A DNA stretch of 5,273 bases from Parcubacteria group bacterium (GTDB lineage: Bacteria > Patescibacteriota > Minisyncoccia > Minisyncoccales > JAGUVE01), in assembly GCA_020063075.1 (NCBI GenBank), contig JAGUVE010000107.1, forward strand, positions 1 through 5,273. The letters run 5' to 3'. The translations under genes were made by a program, and so were the position numbers. The notes below the pieces were generated by a model that saw only the letters and a list, made by a program, of their open reading frames with translations, was not told where the DNA came from and made no database searches. This document shows, one piece after another, positions 3,682-5,273 of the stretch; within the stretch, counting starts at the first letter, position 1, and each line of letters starts with the position of its first letter.

Positions 3682-5028
3682 TTAATCTCCAATCCTTCCT
3701 TTCATATAAAACTCTTCTTCTCTTTTTGAATCAAGTTCGCCTGAAATTATTTTTTTGAAGTCCTCAATTGTGTCTTTTAAAGCCACGTAGGCGCCTTTCT
3801 TTCCGGTAAAAATCTCAGCCACATGAAATGGTTGGGACAAGAATCTCTGAATTTTTCTTGCTCTTTGAACCAAAATTTTATCTTCTTCCGATAATTCTTC
3901 AATTCCCAAAATTGAAATTATGTCTCTTAATTCCCGGTATCTCTTTAAAATCCTTTTGACCTCGTTGGCGACAGAATAATGCTCCTCGCCAACTATTTTT
4001 GGGTCAAGGACCTTTGAATCGCTTTCCAAGGGGTCAACGGCGGGATAAATGCCCAAATCGGCGATTTCCCGCGACAAAACAATTGAAGAGTCAAGATGAG
4101 CAAAAACCGAGACAACGCCGGGGTCGGTCAAATCATCGGCCGGAACATAAACCGCCTGAATTGAAGTTATGGAACCCTGTTCGGTTGAGGTTATCCTTTC
4201 CTGGAGTTCTGCCATTTCGGAAAAAAGAGTCGGCTGGTAGCCGGCTTGGGAGGGAATTCTTCCAAGCAAAGCCGAAACCTCGGCGCCGGCCAGAACGAAC
4301 CTGAAAACGTTGTCGACAAACAATAGAACGTCTTTTTTTTCAACATCCCTGAAATATTCAGCCATAGTTAATCCGGTAAAGCCCACCCTGAATCTTACTC
4401 CCGGGGTTTCGTTCATTTGGCCAAAAACCATAGCCGTATTTTTGGCAACTCCTGACCTTTCCATTTCCAGCAAAATGTCGTTTCCTTCCCTTGACCGCTC
4501 TCCAATTCCGGTAAAAACAGAATATCCTTTATGAACTTCGGCAATATTTCTGATTAATTCCTGAATTAAAACCGTTTTCCCCACCCCGGCTCCGCCGAAG
4601 AGCCCGGCCTTGCCCCCTTTGGGAATAGGGGATAACAAATCAATTGATTTTAATCCCGTTTCCAGAACTTCAATTTTCGTTTTTTGCTCGGTGAGTTTCG
4701 GCGCCTGACGGTGAATCGACCAAGATTCCTTTGTCTTAATTTCTCCTTTTTTGTCAATCGGCTTTCCCAAAACATTCAAAACCCTGCCTAAGGCGGCGTT
4801 TCCAACCGGAACCTTAATTGGCTCACCAGTATCAATAACCTCCTCTCCTCTTTTTAACCCTTCGGTTGGACCCATTGCCAGGCACCTTACTCTGCCCTCT
4901 CCTAAATCCTGCTCCACTTCCAAAACCAGGTTGCTTCTTTTTACCAATAAACCTTGTAAAATTTGCGGTATTTTCTCTTCAAATTCAACATCAACCACCG
5001 GACCTAAAATTTGAATTATTTTTGCCAT
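3682..5028 (-). CDS. atpD: F-type ATP synthase subunit beta
   Basis: A 448-residue catalytic subunit of F1, slightly shorter than the 460-residue E. coli protein. Walker A is GGAGVGKT (145-152) with Lys151 and Thr152. GERSREGND (176-184) carries the catalytic Glu177. Walker B is VLLFVDN (234-240) with Asp239. SALLGRIPSQAGYQPTL (252-268) and LSREIADLGIYPAVDPL (318-334) are intact, as is the DELSEED-loop region, here EELSEEDK (377-384) with the first Asp replaced by Glu. All catalytic residues are present, so it should bind and turn over ATP in the alpha3beta3 hexamer. It begins 20 bases after the stop of a charged orphan protein; only a weak AACAGG lies immediately before the ATG. The hairpin spacer follows, then atpC. 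The usual upstream partner atpG is not visible in the window. Confidence 0.98.
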   Translation of the reverse strand: MAKIIQILGPVVDVEFEEKIPQILQGLLVKRSNLVLEVEQDLGEGRVRCLAMGPTEGLKRGEEVIDTGEPIKVPVGNAALGRVLNVLGKPIDKKGEIKTKESWSIHRQAPKLTEQKTKIEVLETGLKSIDLLSPIPKGGKAGLFGGAGVGKTVLIQELIRNIAEVHKGYSVFTGIGERSREGNDILLEMERSGVAKNTAMVFGQMNETPGVRFRVGFTGLTMAEYFRDVEKKDVLLFVDNVFRFVLAGAEVSALLGRIPSQAGYQPTLFSEMAELQERITSTEQGSITSIQAVYVPADDLTDPGVVSVFAHLDSSIVLSREIADLGIYPAVDPLESDSKVLDPKIVGEEHYSVANEVKRILKRYRELRDIISILGIEELSEEDKILVQRARKIQRFLSQPFHVAEIFTGKKGAYVALKDTIEDFKKIISGELDSKREEEFYMKGRIGD

Positions 5029-5048
5029 AACCTGTTAAACTCTATTTT

Positions 5049-5273
5049 TTATTTTTCTACCCTTTCTTTTTCCACCCTCTCTTTTTCCCCTTCTCCCTTA
5101 CTTCTTTTCTTTTTACTTAATATTTTTTTAATTTCTATTTCGGATAATTCAGTCCCTTCCCTTATTGCCGCAATAGAACTTTGTTTTTCTTGTCTCTTCT
5201 CCTTTATCTCTTCGCGTATCAGTTCTATGTTTTTTTGATGCTCTTGCCAGCGTGGATTTTCTTCTTTTTTTTC
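5049..5273 (-). CDS. C-terminal part of a highly charged coiled-coil-like protein, upstream of atpD
   Basis: An open frame runs in from the window edge and ends at TAA (5051-5049), giving 74 visible residues; the start lies outside. I do not recognise it. It does not look like the C-terminus of ATP synthase gamma, which would normally precede atpD and usually ends in a helix with a RQAxITxELxEI pattern. Of the 74 residues, 41 are Glu, Lys or Arg. The stretch NPRWQEHQKNIELIREEIKE and onward should be a long helix or coiled coil, followed by GTELSEIEIKKILSKKK and a low-complexity tail ending in EKERVEKERVEK. Other frames here are broken by stops or dominated by Lys/Arg, so this is the best reading. 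It could be an accessory protein inside the atp operon, or a lineage-specific extension of an upstream atp gene. Confidence 0.55.
   Translation of the reverse strand, partial: EKKEENPRWQEHQKNIELIREEIKEKRQEKQSSIAAIREGTELSEIEIKKILSKKKRSKGEGEKERVEKERVEK
5052..5087 (-). repeat. 15-base tandem repeat at the end of the charged orphan gene
   Basis: On the minus strand GAAAAAGAGAGGGTG (5087-5073) is followed by GAAAAAGAAAGGGTA (5072-5058) and a partial third copy GAAAAA (5057-5052) before the TAA stop. The two full copies differ at two positions. They encode EKERV, EKERV, EK. A copy-number change would alter the tail in whole 5-residue steps without breaking the frame. Confidence 0.7.

Noticed and set aside
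3999..4304. Open plus-strand frames opposite atpD, and others opposite rplS, the kinase and atpC.
   Set aside because: They are antisense to genes with clear family motifs, show no recognisable domains, and have low-complexity or Pro/Ser/Phe-rich products typical of shadow frames.

Overview
The window looks like a chromosomal segment of a small-genome, AT-rich bacterium, most likely a Patescibacteria/CPR (Parcubacteria-like) lineage. Pointers are the compact same-strand layout, four tRNA genes without encoded CCA tails, an F-type ATP synthase epsilon subunit cut down to its N-terminal domain, start sites mostly without a Shine-Dalgarno (SD) sequence, and short palindromic repeats placed between and inside genes. 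The assignment is inference; the sequence holds no lineage-defining marker. All supported genes lie on the minus strand, so transcription runs from high to low coordinates.

Layout in transcription order: the 3' end of a highly charged unrecognised protein (5273-5049); atpD (5028-3682); a GC-rich spacer with four back-to-back perfect hairpins (3660-3557); a short atpC (3538-3302); a PI3/4-kinase-like protein with a TTG start (3239-2505); a small 86-residue protein of unknown role (2482-2222); an RluA-family pseudouridine synthase carrying a short palindromic repeat in its coding sequence (2165-1425); rplS for ribosomal protein L19 (1421-1035); tRNA-Leu(GAG), tRNA-Val(UAC), tRNA-Phe(GAA) and tRNA-Gly(GCC) (1034-676); then a membrane-anchored 3D-domain (double-psi beta-barrel) cell-wall protein with its own promoter-like sequence and an SD-masking leader hairpin (619-104). 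The run ends in an AT-rich hairpin followed by a bidirectional intrinsic terminator (100-42). Bases 1-41 hold no gene I can assign.

Functionally, atpD and atpC give part of the F1 catalytic head. The pseudouridine synthase, L19 and the tRNAs form a translation block in which adjacent genes are separated by 3 and 0 bases. The kinase and its small neighbour sit between these blocks as an uncharacterised pair. The most unusual items are the four-hairpin spacer inside the atp operon, the rplS stop codon that abuts tRNA-Leu with no spacer, the leader hairpin of the 3D protein, and the presence of a charged orphan protein where atpG would normally precede atpD.
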